From VAZQ01 sp963753575 (GTDB lineage: Bacteria; Pseudomonadota; Alphaproteobacteria; Rhizobiales; Xanthobacteraceae), in assembly GCA_963753575.1 (NCBI GenBank), contig CAVWCR010000003.1, positions 186,001 through 250,000 of the forward strand: a DNA stretch of 64,000 bases, written 5' to 3'. Positions within the stretch are counted from its first letter, which is position 1; each line of letters starts with the position of its first letter. The position numbers were made by a program, and so were the translations under genes. This document shows positions 46,266 through 55,473 of the stretch, piece by piece. The notes below the pieces were generated by a model that did no database searches, had not been told where the DNA came from, and saw only the letters and a program-made list of their open reading frames with translations.

Positions 46266-47033
46266 CTAGGCCGGGATTTCGGCGAGTTTTTCGACGGCGG
46301 TGCGCCGCAAGTCGCTGAACTGCTGCAACATCGCGGCGATCTGCGTGTAGGTGCGCGTAACCTCGACCAGGCGCGCCATCTCGATGACGGAATGCACGTT
46401 CGACTGTTCGAGCGATCCTTGCGTCACGCGCGAGCTGGTCGCATCGAGCGGTGCAATGCCCGCCGGCGCGGTGAACAGGCTCGCGCCTTCCTTCTGCAGT
46501 TGCTGAACGTTGTCGAAACGCACCAGGCGCAGCTTGCCGCGCGCCTGATCAGTCGTTGAATTGCTGCCGACGCGCACCGTGATGGTGCCATCGGGGTTGA
46601 TCGATATCTTGTTGTCGGTCGTCTGAAACTGGATCGGGCCGCCGTCGCCGACCACGCGGTCGCCGTCGTTGGTGACGAGTTCGCCCTGGGCGTTGATCTG
46701 GAATGCGCCGTTGCGGGTGTAGCGCTCGCCGCGCGCGGTTTGCACCACGAAGAAGGCGTCGCCGTCGATCGCGACGTCGAGCGGATTGCCGGTCGGGCGC
46801 ATCGGGCCGACGGCGAAGTTGCGCCAGGTGGCGCGATCCTGCACGTAGCTCACGCGCCGGTCGGCGCCCTGGAAGCCCTCCGCCTGGGCGACCGGCATCA
46901 CGTATTCTTCGAAGATCGAGCCATCGGCCTTGTAGCCGGTGGTGTTCATGTTGGCGACGTTGTTGGCGACAACCTCGAGCTCGCGGTGGAGCGCGATCTG
47001 TCGCGACAGTCCGACCAGGAGGGTGTTCTCCAT
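46266..47033 (-). CDS. flgF: Flagellar proximal rod protein FlgF
   Basis: 255 residues from ATG 47033 (MENTLLVGLSRQIALHRELE), followed by VVANNVANMNTTGYKADGSI. C-terminus EQSNVHSVIEMARLVEVTRT. The frame extends to 47132 without conserved sequence. First gene of the minus-strand rod/ring operon, divergent from fliL. Confidence 0.94.
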   Translation of the reverse strand: MENTLLVGLSRQIALHRELEVVANNVANMNTTGYKADGSIFEEYVMPVAQAEGFQGADRRVSYVQDRATWRNFAVGPMRPTGNPLDVAIDGDAFFVVQTARGERYTRNGAFQINAQGELVTNDGDRVVGDGGPIQFQTTDNKISINPDGTITVRVGSNSTTDQARGKLRLVRFDNVQQLQKEGASLFTAPAGIAPLDATSSRVTQGSLEQSNVHSVIEMARLVEVTRTYTQIAAMLQQFSDLRRTAVEKLAEIPA

Positions 47034-47401
47034 CGGCAGGCTCCCCAAGCCGGGGTTTCGGGCCCGGCGTTTGCGGCGCGGGCCCCCCGCTCCCGTGGGT
47101 TGCCGTCGTCCGCGTGAGCCAAGCTCTCCCAAGCCGGCTCGCCGCTAACTGTGCAGGCTGCGTGCCAAGCGCTCTAACACTGTAAAAACAGTTACTTAGC
47201 GGAAAGGGCGGGTGCGGCGGGGCGGCAAATTCAGACCCTGGCAACCATCAGCCCGGCAAAACTTTCCGGGTTGGTGGCGCTTGGAAAGATTCCGTTAACC
47301 ATCGGAACCTTACGGTAGCACCTGCAGTAAGGGGGCGCGTGCGAACGGCGGGGGTGAGGGGCGTTCCGCCGCCGGTGCAAGGGTAAGACAAGGCATCCAC
47401 G
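47034..47401. promoter_or_regulatory. flgF-fliL divergent promoter region
   Basis: About 370 bases between divergent flagellar operons. TTAACCAT at 47295-47302 is a CtrA half-site, also found before fliX. No full sigma-54 match was found. Class II flagellar operons such as fliLM are CtrA-driven in Caulobacter, so this is plausible but not proven. Confidence 0.35.
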
Positions 47402-47944
47402 ATGGCAGCCAAGGCCAAGAAAGCGGACGATGATGAAGACGACGTCGACGACGTCGACGAGGGCGCCGACGCCGCGGAATCGACCGAGGGCGAGCGGCCG
47501 AAAGGGCGGTTCTCGCTCAAGCTGATTCTCATTGTGGTTGCGGCAGTGGCCGTGCTCGGCGGCGGCGGGGCCGGCGCGTATTTTATGTTTGGCCGTCACA
47601 AGGAACAGAAGCCCGCCGTTGCCGCCGTGAAGCCGCCGGCCTTTCTCGACGTGCCCGAAGTGCTGGTCAACCTGAGCACTCCCGCCGGCAGCGAGCGCAC
47701 GCAATATCTCAAGGTCAAGATCGTCCTCGAGCTGCCCGACAGCACCATGCAGCCGCAGATCCAGACCACGATGCCGCGCGTCATGGACGCGTTCCAGACT
47801 TATCTGCGTGAGCTGCGCGCGAGCGACCTTGAGGGTTCCGCCGGGCTCTACCGTCTCAAGGAAGAGCTCACTCGTCGGGTCAACCTGGCCATTGCGCCGA
47901 GCCACATCAATGCCGTGCTGTTCAAGGAAATCGTCGTTCAGTAG
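47402..47944 (+). CDS. fliL: Flagellar basal body-associated protein FliL
   Basis: Stator-supporting single-span inner-membrane protein. Acidic cytoplasmic N-terminus (ADDDEDDVDDVDEGADAAES), membrane helix LKLILIVVAAVAVLGGGGAG, and periplasmic FliL domain with YLKVKIVLELPDS and LKEELTRRVN. Length 180. First gene of fliL-fliM-DUF6468-motE-like. Confidence 0.94.
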   Translation: MAAKAKKADDDEDDVDDVDEGADAAESTEGERPKGRFSLKLILIVVAAVAVLGGGGAGAYFMFGRHKEQKPAVAAVKPPAFLDVPEVLVNLSTPAGSERTQYLKVKIVLELPDSTMQPQIQTTMPRVMDAFQTYLRELRASDLEGSAGLYRLKEELTRRVNLAIAPSHINAVLFKEIVVQ

Positions 47945-47997
47945 CTGCCGCGTCCACGCCAGTTTCTTAAACCTCGGGATCAGGACGGCGCAATTCC

Positions 47998-49206
47998 ATG
48001 GCAATCGGCAAGGACCAAGTCGATCAGAATGCGCTGGCCGCCGAATGGGGCCTTAGCCTTGATGCTGACGCCCCCAAGCCTGAGGGCGATGCCGGTGTCG
48101 AAGCGGGCGAGGGGCAGGAAGAGGCCGCCATGCAGTGGGCGGCCACGGTTGACCAAGGCGCAAGCTTCGGGAACGGGAGCAAGAGCGGCGCCGAGCGCGT
48201 CCTCTCCCAGGAGGAGATCGACGGTCTCCTCGGATTCAGCGTCGCCGACGTCGCGCTCAACGACAATTCCGGCATCCGCGCGATCATCAACTCGGCGATG
48301 GTCTCCTACGAGCGTCTGCCGATGCTGGAGATCGTCTTCGACCGGCTGGTCCGGCTGATGACGACCTCGCTGCGCAATTTCACCTCCGACAACGTCGAAG
48401 TCTCGCTCGACCGCATCACGTCGGTGCGCTTTGGCGACTATCTCAACTCGATTCCGCTACCGGCCATCCTTGCGGTGTTCAAGGCGGAGGAGTGGGACAA
48501 CTTCGGCCTGGTCACCGTCAACTCAAGCCTCATCTATTCCATTATCGACGTGCTGCTCGGCGGCCGTCGCGGACACACCACGATTCGGGTCGAGGGCAGG
48601 CCCTACACCACGATCGAGTCGAACCTGGTCAAGCGCATGATCGAGGTTATACTGGCCGATGCGGAACTGGCCTTCAAGCCGCTGTCGCCGGTCCGCTTCA
48701 ACATCGACCGTCTCGAAACCAATCCCCGCTTTGCCGCCATCTCGCGGCCGGCGAACGCCGCCATTCTGGTGCGTCTGCGCATCGACATGGAGGATCGCGG
48801 CGGCAACGTCGAGCTGCTGCTTCCCTATGCGACCATCGAGCCCATCCGCGACGTCCTGTTGCAGATGTTCATGGGCGAGAAATTCGGCCGCGATCCGATC
48901 TGGGAAGGGCACCTTGCGACCGAGATCGGCCAGGCGGAAATCGCAGTTGATGCAGTGCTTTACGAGGCAAGACTGCCGTTGCGACAATTGATGAGGCTTG
49001 AAGTCGGCGACACGCTGCCGCTCGAGCTGCGGCCGGACGCGCTGGTCACCGTACGCTGCGGTGACGTGACATTGACGGAGGGGCGGATGGGACGCGTCGG
49101 TGACCGGGTCGCTGTGCGCGTCGCCAAGCCGCTGCGTAAGCCGAGAACCACGCTGGCGATGTTCGAAGGGGCAGACGGGGCCACCAACCGCATGGAGGGG
49201 TCGTGA
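47998..49206 (+). CDS. fliM: Flagellar motor switch protein FliM
   Basis: C-ring protein that binds CheY-P. The SQEEIDGLLGF motif near residue 70, the CheC-like middle (FDRLVRLMTTSLRNFTSDNV, GGRRGH) and the C-terminal SpoA domain (RLEVGDTLPLELRPDALVTV) are complete. The N-terminal CheY-binding segment is not clearly conserved. Length 402. Its stop overlaps the next start (GTGA). Confidence 0.95.
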   Translation: MAIGKDQVDQNALAAEWGLSLDADAPKPEGDAGVEAGEGQEEAAMQWAATVDQGASFGNGSKSGAERVLSQEEIDGLLGFSVADVALNDNSGIRAIINSAMVSYERLPMLEIVFDRLVRLMTTSLRNFTSDNVEVSLDRITSVRFGDYLNSIPLPAILAVFKAEEWDNFGLVTVNSSLIYSIIDVLLGGRRGHTTIRVEGRPYTTIESNLVKRMIEVILADAELAFKPLSPVRFNIDRLETNPRFAAISRPANAAILVRLRIDMEDRGGNVELLLPYATIEPIRDVLLQMFMGEKFGRDPIWEGHLATEIGQAEIAVDAVLYEARLPLRQLMRLEVGDTLPLELRPDALVTVRCGDVTLTEGRMGRVGDRVAVRVAKPLRKPRTTLAMFEGADGATNRMEGS

Positions 49207-49709
49207 GCTACGGATTTGGACTGATGATCGAAGGGGTGGTCGCGATCCTGCTGTTGGTCACGATCGGCTATTGTATGGTCCTCAACAACAGGCTCAAGCG
49301 GCTCAAGGCCGATGAACAGGCGCTGAAGGCGACCATCGCGGAGCTGGTCACCGCAATCGAGATCGCGGAGCGGGCCGTGGCCGGGCTGAAGACGACGGCG
49401 CGCGAGTGCGAGAGCACGCTCGGTGAGCGCCTCGGCATCGCCGAGCGCTGCTGCGCCGAACTCAGCCGTCAGGTCTCGGCCGGCGACATGGTGATCGAGC
49501 GGCTGGCGCGCGTGGTCGTCGCTTCGCGCAAGCTCGATGAGGTCCCGCCGGCGGCTGCCATCGCGCCGCTTGCCCAAGCGGCCGCCGCATCGAAGGCGCC
49601 TGCCGCCTCGAAAGTGGCAGCCGCGGCGCCTGACCCCAAGGCGGTCGCCGCCGCCGCGCGTTCGCTTGCCGATCGCCTGCGTGAGCGCATGGGTGCGCTT
49701 GCTGCATGA
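49203..49709 (+). CDS. DUF6468 flagellar-cluster protein
   Basis: 168 residues: a membrane helix (EGVVAILLLVTIGYCMVLNN) then a coiled coil (LKRLKADEQALKATIAELVT) and an Ala-rich tail. This family occurs between fliM and motE-like genes in alphaproteobacteria. GTG start inside the fliM stop, and its own stop overlaps the next ATG (ATGA), so it is translationally coupled. Role unknown, probably basal-body or stator associated. Confidence 0.85.
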   Translation: MSYGFGLMIEGVVAILLLVTIGYCMVLNNRLKRLKADEQALKATIAELVTAIEIAERAVAGLKTTARECESTLGERLGIAERCCAELSRQVSAGDMVIERLARVVVASRKLDEVPPAAAIAPLAQAAAASKAPAASKVAAAAPDPKAVAAAARSLADRLRERMGALAA

Positions 49710-50506
49710 TCCGCCGGCTGCGCGATATCAGGCTTATTCCGATCGTGCTGGTCGCGATCACGGCCTTGTTCGTGCTGAAGGCATTCGGTCTCCTCTTCGA
49801 GGGAGGCTATACGCTCGGCCGCAACGCGGGCGATGTCGAAGTGACCGGCTCGGTTCCTGCCAGACCGAGGGCGGTGCCGCCGACACGGTCGTGGGCTCAG
49901 CAGATGTTCAATTTCCCCGACGTGACCGGATCAGTCCCCACAAGCAAATCTCCACCGTCTGAGGCGGCCGCCAAGGACAAGCGTCCCGTGCCCAAGGCGC
50001 CCCAACCGTCGCAGCCCGCGACCGCGCCGCCCCCGACGAAGCCAGAGCATGTCGTTTCGCCGGCCGAGCGCGCGATCCTCGAACGTTTGTCGGAGCGCCG
50101 CGGCGAGCTCGAAGCGCGCGCCCGCGACCTCGATATGCGCGAGAGCCTCCTCAAGGCCGCCGAAAAGAAGCTCGAGGCCCGCATCAATGAGCTCAGGGAG
50201 CTCGAGGGGAAAGTCAACACGGCCGTACAGAACAAGGCCGAAGGCGAGCAAGCTCGCTTCAAGAATCTCGTCACGATGTACGACAACATGAAGGCCAAGG
50301 ACGCCGCCAAGATCTTCGACCGCCTCGATATGCGCGTGCTGATCGAGGTTGCGAGCCAGATCAATCCGCGCCGCATGTCCGACATCATGGCTCAGATGAC
50401 GCCCGCGGCGGCCGAGCGGCTGACCATCGAGCTTGCGCAGCGGGCCCAGGACAAGGGTGCGGATGCCGAGCTGCCCAAGATCGAGGGCAAGCCGGCCACC
50501 AATTGA
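49706..50506 (+). CDS. MotE-like periplasmic motor protein
   Basis: 266 residues: an N-terminal membrane helix (LIPIVLVAITALFVLKAFGL), a Pro-rich linker, coiled coil (ERRGELEARARDLDMRESLL), and a MgtE-N-like helical end (MKAKDAAKIFDRLDMRVLIE, then MTPAAAERLTIELAQ). This is the layout of MotE, the chaperone of MotC in rhizobia. Start overlaps DUF6468. Last of the coupled fliLM genes. Confidence 0.85.
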   Translation: MIRRLRDIRLIPIVLVAITALFVLKAFGLLFEGGYTLGRNAGDVEVTGSVPARPRAVPPTRSWAQQMFNFPDVTGSVPTSKSPPSEAAAKDKRPVPKAPQPSQPATAPPPTKPEHVVSPAERAILERLSERRGELEARARDLDMRESLLKAAEKKLEARINELRELEGKVNTAVQNKAEGEQARFKNLVTMYDNMKAKDAAKIFDRLDMRVLIEVASQINPRRMSDIMAQMTPAAAERLTIELAQRAQDKGADAELPKIEGKPATN

Positions 50507-50548
50507 CCGCGTCGCGTCGCGCCGAATTCGGCTCCCTATCCGCCACGG

Positions 50549-50563
50549 TTAAGGCCCCATTAA
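50549..50563 (+). promoter_or_regulatory. CtrA box upstream of the TPR gene
   Basis: TTAAGGCCCCATTAA fits the full TTAA-N7-TTAA consensus of the cell-cycle and motility regulator CtrA. It lies about 82 bases before the GTG start of the large TPR gene, a suitable promoter position, and a flagellar role for CtrA is well established in this class. Confidence 0.6.
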
Positions 50564-50644
50564 ACGCCGCAGCCTAGACTCTCGGGCAGTGGATGTGCCG
50601 GCGCGCTTCTCGCGTCCGGCCGGTCAGCATTGGCGTAAGTTCGC

Positions 50645-53600
50645 GTGTACAACGACTTGTCCAAAATCCTGCGGCGCGGCCGGAGCCTCGCGTTCCGCCT
50701 GCTGTCGCTTGCGGCCATTGCGATGATGGCCATTGCGCTGCCGCAACCCGCCGCCGCCCAGGCGGTGAGGGGTGAGATCAGCGTTGACGTCGAAAACGGC
50801 TTCGCCCGCTTTGTTCTCGTGTTCGCGGAGGAAGTCGAGACGAAGGTGCGGGTCGCCAACAACATCCTGACGATCAGCTTTGATAAGCAGGTCGACATCG
50901 CGGTCGACCGCATCAGCGCCAAGTCCGGAGGCTATGTGTCGGCCGCCCGCCGCGACCCGGACGGCAAGGCGATCCGGATGGCGCTCAAGCGCAAGGTGAA
51001 GATGAACTCGATCGCCGCCGGCGAGCGGGTGTTCGTCGATCTCTTGCCTGAAGGCTGGACGGGCATGCTGCCCGGGCTGCCGCGCGAAATCATCGAAGAC
51101 CTCGCCCGCCGCGCCCGCGAGGCCGAAAAGAGGAATCGTCAGCAGCGCGCCCTCGAACGACAGCGACCGACCGCGCCGGTGCGGGTGCGTGTGGCCATGC
51201 AGCCGACGTTTACGCGTTACGTCTTCGAATTGCCGGCCCTCACCCCCGTCACCGCCAATAAGGTCTTGGACAAGCTGACGCTGACATTTGGCGAAGCCTA
51301 CAAGTTCGATCTTGCCGACGCTGTTGCGGCGCTGCCGCCGATGGTCGCTTCGATACACAGCGAGCTCGACCGCGATTCCACAAACGTGCGGTTTGACTTT
51401 TCCGACAAAGTTGATGTGCGAACGTTTCGCGAGGACAATAGCTACATCGTGGACGTGAGCGTGCCGGAGAAAAAGGCGGAGAAAGGCGACGGCAGCTCCG
51501 ATGAGCTGTCGGCGCTGGCAGCCGAGTTGGCGGCCCGAGCGAAACACGCGGACGACGCCGAGGCGCCGGAAACTCAGCAGGCGAAGGAGCCTTCGCAGAA
51601 AGGCCGCCCAGCTGAGCCGCAGCCGCCGGCCAGCCGACCCGCCGCGACCCCACCGCAAGCCTCATCGCCGGCCGTCTCATCGCCAGCCGCTTCATCGCCG
51701 CCTGCCGCGTCGTTGCCGCCCGCGTCGCCGCCGGTACGCTCGAGCGAACGTCCGGCCCCAGCCGCGACCGTGGAGCGACGGCCACCGGCTGCACAGCCTC
51801 CCGCGCTGCCGAAGGAGGCGGCGCCGCACGCGGCCGAGCTGGAGCGGCCACCGTCTCCGCCAGCGCCAGCAACGCGTCCTGCGCCTGCTCCGAGCCACGT
51901 GGCCCCGCCGCAGGCGCGAACGCAGGCTGCTCCCGCGGCGTCGGAGCCTGGCGGTGGGGTCAAGGCACGGGTCAAGCGCAGCGGCGACAACGTGACCTTT
52001 GAATTTCCGTTTACGGCTACGACGCCGGCCGCGGTCTTTCGACGCGGCGATGCGCTCTGGCTCGTGTTCAGCACCGACGAGAACATCGCGCTCACGGCGC
52101 TGGACGCCGAGATCGGACGAAGTATCAAGGGAATGACAAGGGCGCGCTCGCGCGACGCCGAGCTGGTGCGTCTGAAGCTCGCACGGCCGATGTTGGTCAG
52201 CGCTCATACGGTGGGAACCGCCTGGAACATCACGCTCGGCGCGGAGGTGGTCGAGCCCACGCGACCGCTCGGGCTCACGCGCAATGTCGCGGGCGCGGCG
52301 CGCTCGAGCGTCATCATTCCGCTGGAGGATCCGCGTGATCTCTACCGGCTCGATGATCCCGACGCCGGCGACACGCTGCTCGTGGCGACCGCGCTGGCGC
52401 CCGCGCGCGGATTTCTCAAGGCGCAGGATTTTGTCGAGTTTCGCGTGTTGCCGTCGACCCATGGCGTGGTCGTGCAGCCGTTTGCGGACGATCTCAATGC
52501 CGAGCTTTCCGCCGACAAGGTGACCATCACGCGCCCGACCGGCCTCACGCTGTCGGCGACGGCGCGAAGCAATGCGCGCGGCCCGGCGTTTCAACGCCAG
52601 ATGATCGACCCACAGACCTGGGGATTTGACCGCCAGGCCGACTTCAACGATCGGAATTCGAAGCTATTGAATGCTGCCGCCGAGGCGCCCGAAGCCAAGC
52701 GATTGCTGGCACGCACCGACCTTGCGCGCTTCTATCTTGCGCGCGACATGATCTACGAAGCAAAGGCCGTGCTCGATGTGGCGATCGCGGACGAGCCCCC
52801 CACGCAGGAGGACCCCTCGCCGGTGGTGCTGCGCGCCGCCTGCAACATCATGATCGGGCGTGCCGACATGGGCCTCAAGGATCTCGCCAGTCCGCTCGTC
52901 GGTAACCAGAACGACGCCCCGCTGTGGCGTGCCCTGGCCTATGCCAAGCTCGGCAAGTGGGCGGAAGCGCGCCAGGGCTTCCGCACGGTCGAATCGGCGA
53001 TAGCCACCCTGCCGCTTGAACTGCAGCGCACGATAATGAAGGAGATGATACGCGCCTCGATCGAGGTCGGCGACATCACCGGTGCCACGGCTCAAATGAA
53101 CGAATTCGAGTCGATCGGGATTCCGCGCGAGCTCGAGCCCACCATGGCGCTGCTGACCGGCCGGATCAAAGAAGGTCTCGGGCGCGTGGAGGACGCGCGC
53201 CGCGCGTACCAGACGGCCGCGGAATCGTCGGATCGGGCCGGGTCGGCGCAGGCGCGGCTGCGCGAAATGGTGCTGCGGCAGTCGATGGGCGACGTTCCGC
53301 GCGAGGAGGCCATCACCGAGTTTGAAACGCTCGCAGCGATCTGGCGCGGTGACGCCACCGAAATGGAAACGCTGCAGCTGCTCGGTCGCGCCTATACGGA
53401 CGAGGGTCGCTACCGCGACGCATTTCAGATCATGCGCACGGCCCTATTGGCACATCCGAACTCCGAGATGACACACCGCATCCAGGAAGAGGCCGCCACC
53501 ACATTCGACAGCCTGTTCCTGGCGGGGAAGGGGGACACGCTGCCGGCGATCGATGCGCTTGCCATGTTCTACGATTTCCGCGACCTCACGCCGATCGGAC

Positions 53601-54349
53601 GACGTGGCGACGAGATGATCAGGCGGCTTGCCGATCGGCTGGTGTCGGTCGATCTGCTCAAGCAGGCGACCGATCTGCTCAAGCACCAAGTCGAGCACCG
53701 TTTGCAGGGCGCCGCCCGCGCTCAGGTCGCGGCTCGTCTGGCGGCGATCTATCTGATGGATCGCAAACCCGACCGGGCACTGGCGGTGCTGCGGGCGACG
53801 CGAACGTCCGAGCTCAGCAACGAGTTGCGCAATCAGCGCCTGATGCTCGAGGCGCGGGCGTTGTCGGAGGCCGGTCGTCATGAGGTTGCGATCGAGGTGG
53901 TCGCCAATGTTCCAGGGCGCGAGGCGATCCGTCTGCGCTCCGACATCTACTGGGCCGGCAAGCAATGGGCGAAAGCGGCCGAGCAGATCGAGCTCCTTTA
54001 TGGCGAGCGCTGGCAGCAGTTCGAGCCGCTCAGCGACAAGGAGCGCCTCGATATTCTGCGCGCGGCGGTGGGCTATTCACTCGGCGAGGACACGCTCGGC
54101 CTCGCGCGGTTTCGCGAGAAATATGCCGCCAAGATGGGTGACGGCCCCGACCGTCGCGCATTCGATGTCCTGACCTCACCTGCCGGTTCCGGCGACGGCG
54201 AATTCAATGAGATTGCCCGCTCGTTGCGCGCGGCCGACACGCTCGAAACCTTCCTGCGTGACCTGCGCGCACGCTATCCGGACCTCGGGACGTTGCCGGT
54301 GAGACGTCAACAGGCGGCGGTCGCAGGCCAGACCGCGCAGGCGCGCTAG
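50645..54349 (+). CDS. Large exported TPR protein of the flagellar cluster
   Basis: 1234 residues. N-terminal signal (LAFRLLSLAAIAMMAIALPQ then PAAAQA), an AMIN-like beta region (about 45-120 and 180-270), a very Pro/Ala-rich linker (about 300-440), another beta module (about 455-620), then about 500 residues of TPR-like helical repeats (DTLAI-type pairs such as LLQLLGRAYTDEGRYRDAF). Likely periplasmic scaffold. Its position after motE-like suggests a flagellar motor or stator role, which is inference. GTG start. Confidence 0.8.
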   Translation: MYNDLSKILRRGRSLAFRLLSLAAIAMMAIALPQPAAAQAVRGEISVDVENGFARFVLVFAEEVETKVRVANNILTISFDKQVDIAVDRISAKSGGYVSAARRDPDGKAIRMALKRKVKMNSIAAGERVFVDLLPEGWTGMLPGLPREIIEDLARRAREAEKRNRQQRALERQRPTAPVRVRVAMQPTFTRYVFELPALTPVTANKVLDKLTLTFGEAYKFDLADAVAALPPMVASIHSELDRDSTNVRFDFSDKVDVRTFREDNSYIVDVSVPEKKAEKGDGSSDELSALAAELAARAKHADDAEAPETQQAKEPSQKGRPAEPQPPASRPAATPPQASSPAVSSPAASSPPAASLPPASPPVRSSERPAPAATVERRPPAAQPPALPKEAAPHAAELERPPSPPAPATRPAPAPSHVAPPQARTQAAPAASEPGGGVKARVKRSGDNVTFEFPFTATTPAAVFRRGDALWLVFSTDENIALTALDAEIGRSIKGMTRARSRDAELVRLKLARPMLVSAHTVGTAWNITLGAEVVEPTRPLGLTRNVAGAARSSVIIPLEDPRDLYRLDDPDAGDTLLVATALAPARGFLKAQDFVEFRVLPSTHGVVVQPFADDLNAELSADKVTITRPTGLTLSATARSNARGPAFQRQMIDPQTWGFDRQADFNDRNSKLLNAAAEAPEAKRLLARTDLARFYLARDMIYEAKAVLDVAIADEPPTQEDPSPVVLRAACNIMIGRADMGLKDLASPLVGNQNDAPLWRALAYAKLGKWAEARQGFRTVESAIATLPLELQRTIMKEMIRASIEVGDITGATAQMNEFESIGIPRELEPTMALLTGRIKEGLGRVEDARRAYQTAAESSDRAGSAQARLREMVLRQSMGDVPREEAITEFETLAAIWRGDATEMETLQLLGRAYTDEGRYRDAFQIMRTALLAHPNSEMTHRIQEEAATTFDSLFLAGKGDTLPAIDALAMFYDFRDLTPIGRRGDEMIRRLADRLVSVDLLKQATDLLKHQVEHRLQGAARAQVAARLAAIYLMDRKPDRALAVLRATRTSELSNELRNQRLMLEARALSEAGRHEVAIEVVANVPGREAIRLRSDIYWAGKQWAKAAEQIELLYGERWQQFEPLSDKERLDILRAAVGYSLGEDTLGLARFREKYAAKMGDGPDRRAFDVLTSPAGSGDGEFNEIARSLRAADTLETFLRDLRARYPDLGTLPVRRQQAAVAGQTAQAR

Positions 54350-54360
54350 GCGCGCTACGG

Positions 54361-55125
54361 CTAAGGCGAAGCTCGCGCAGTCCACCGGACGGCGTTGAGC
54401 AAGAGGCGCTGATAGCGGGCATCCTGCCATACCGCCGCCTCGTGCCCGAGCGCTGTGTAGAACACACGCCCTTGGCCATAGGCGCGAGTCCAGGCGAGCG
54501 GCCAGCCGTAGGATCGCTGATGCACGCCGGCCTTGCTCAGATCGACCGATGTCTCGTCCAGGCGCAAGAGCACATGCGAGCCGCGCTCATCGAAGCTCCT
54601 GATCTGGTAGATCTCGTCAGTGATTTCGAAAGATGGCTCAAGGAACGAGACCAAGGGGCTTGATGGGTCGGCAACTTTGATCCTCACCTGCTGGTGCCAG
54701 GGGTGGCCGTCGAAATAGCCGCCGATGATCTCTCGATAATCAGGCCACTCGTAAAGCGTATCCGTCGCTGAATGAACGCCGACAAAGCCGTGGCCAGACC
54801 GAACGAAGTCGATTAGCGCTGCTTTTTGAGCCTCACTCATTGGCAGCTCACCTGTTGTGTAGAACATCACGGCGGCGTAGCGCCTCAGGTTCTCGGTAGT
54901 GAATTCGGAAATGTCCTGCGTTGCGGTAACGTCGAACGTCCCTGACTCTCTTCCGATCTGACTCAAGACGGCTTGCGAAAGCGGAATGACGTCGTGCCGG
55001 TAGCCGGCCGAGTGCGTGAGATAGAGAATCCGAGGGAGCTGCGGCTCGGCTCGCACGGCAACCGAACAAGCGGACGCGCTGGCGAAAAGAGCGATCAACT
55101 CGCGGCGGTCAATGGTGGCTGCCAT
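54361..55125 (-). CDS. ThuA-like exported protein
   Basis: Class-I amidotransferase-like fold of the ThuA family (sugar/trehalose utilisation in rhizobia; chemistry unproven). Motifs: PRILYLTHSAGYRHDVIPLS, FYTTGELPMSEAQKAALIDF, GHGFVGVHSATDTLYEWPDY, GYFDGHPWH, and AYGQGRVFYTALGHE. Start 55125 (MAATIDRRELIALFASASAC) gives a signal peptide. Length 254. It converges with the flagellar TPR gene and marks the start of non-flagellar DNA. Confidence 0.88.
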   Translation of the reverse strand: MAATIDRRELIALFASASACSVAVRAEPQLPRILYLTHSAGYRHDVIPLSQAVLSQIGRESGTFDVTATQDISEFTTENLRRYAAVMFYTTGELPMSEAQKAALIDFVRSGHGFVGVHSATDTLYEWPDYREIIGGYFDGHPWHQQVRIKVADPSSPLVSFLEPSFEITDEIYQIRSFDERGSHVLLRLDETSVDLSKAGVHQRSYGWPLAWTRAYGQGRVFYTALGHEAAVWQDARYQRLLLNAVRWTARASP

Positions 55126-55185
55126 CTTCCCCTCCACGACGTGTGTCTGCAACGCAACGATAGCACAGGTCGAGGCGACTGTTGC

Positions 55186-55340
55186 CTACAACAGCCGGAA
55201 CGCACGCAACAGCTGCCACATCGAGAACATGACGATCAGCAGGCCGACGACCATCATCAGTGCATGTGCCGACAAATGCTTGACCATCCAGCCGCCGAAC
55301 GGCGTCGCTAGGACGCCCACATGGGAGCCATGGCACAAGC
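55186..55340 (-). pseudogene. C-terminal remnant of a TauE/SafE-type permease
   Basis: The minus-strand frame reads GVLATPFGGWMVKHLSAHAL then MMVVGLLIVMFSMWQLL, the last two helices of sulfite-exporter TauE/SafE proteins, with a normal stop. Upstream sequence loses similarity, and no start or other helices are present. A decayed fragment. Confidence 0.5.
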
Positions 55341-55473
55341 TGCAGCAAGGAGTGGCAGCGAGCTTGACGAAGAGTATGGCTCAGTCTTGCACTGTGTTCG
55401 TTGGTCACGAACGTCCAGTCTTGCTTCGCAACTCGTTGACGGGCACAGTCCCGACTGACGGGAGGGAAACTCA

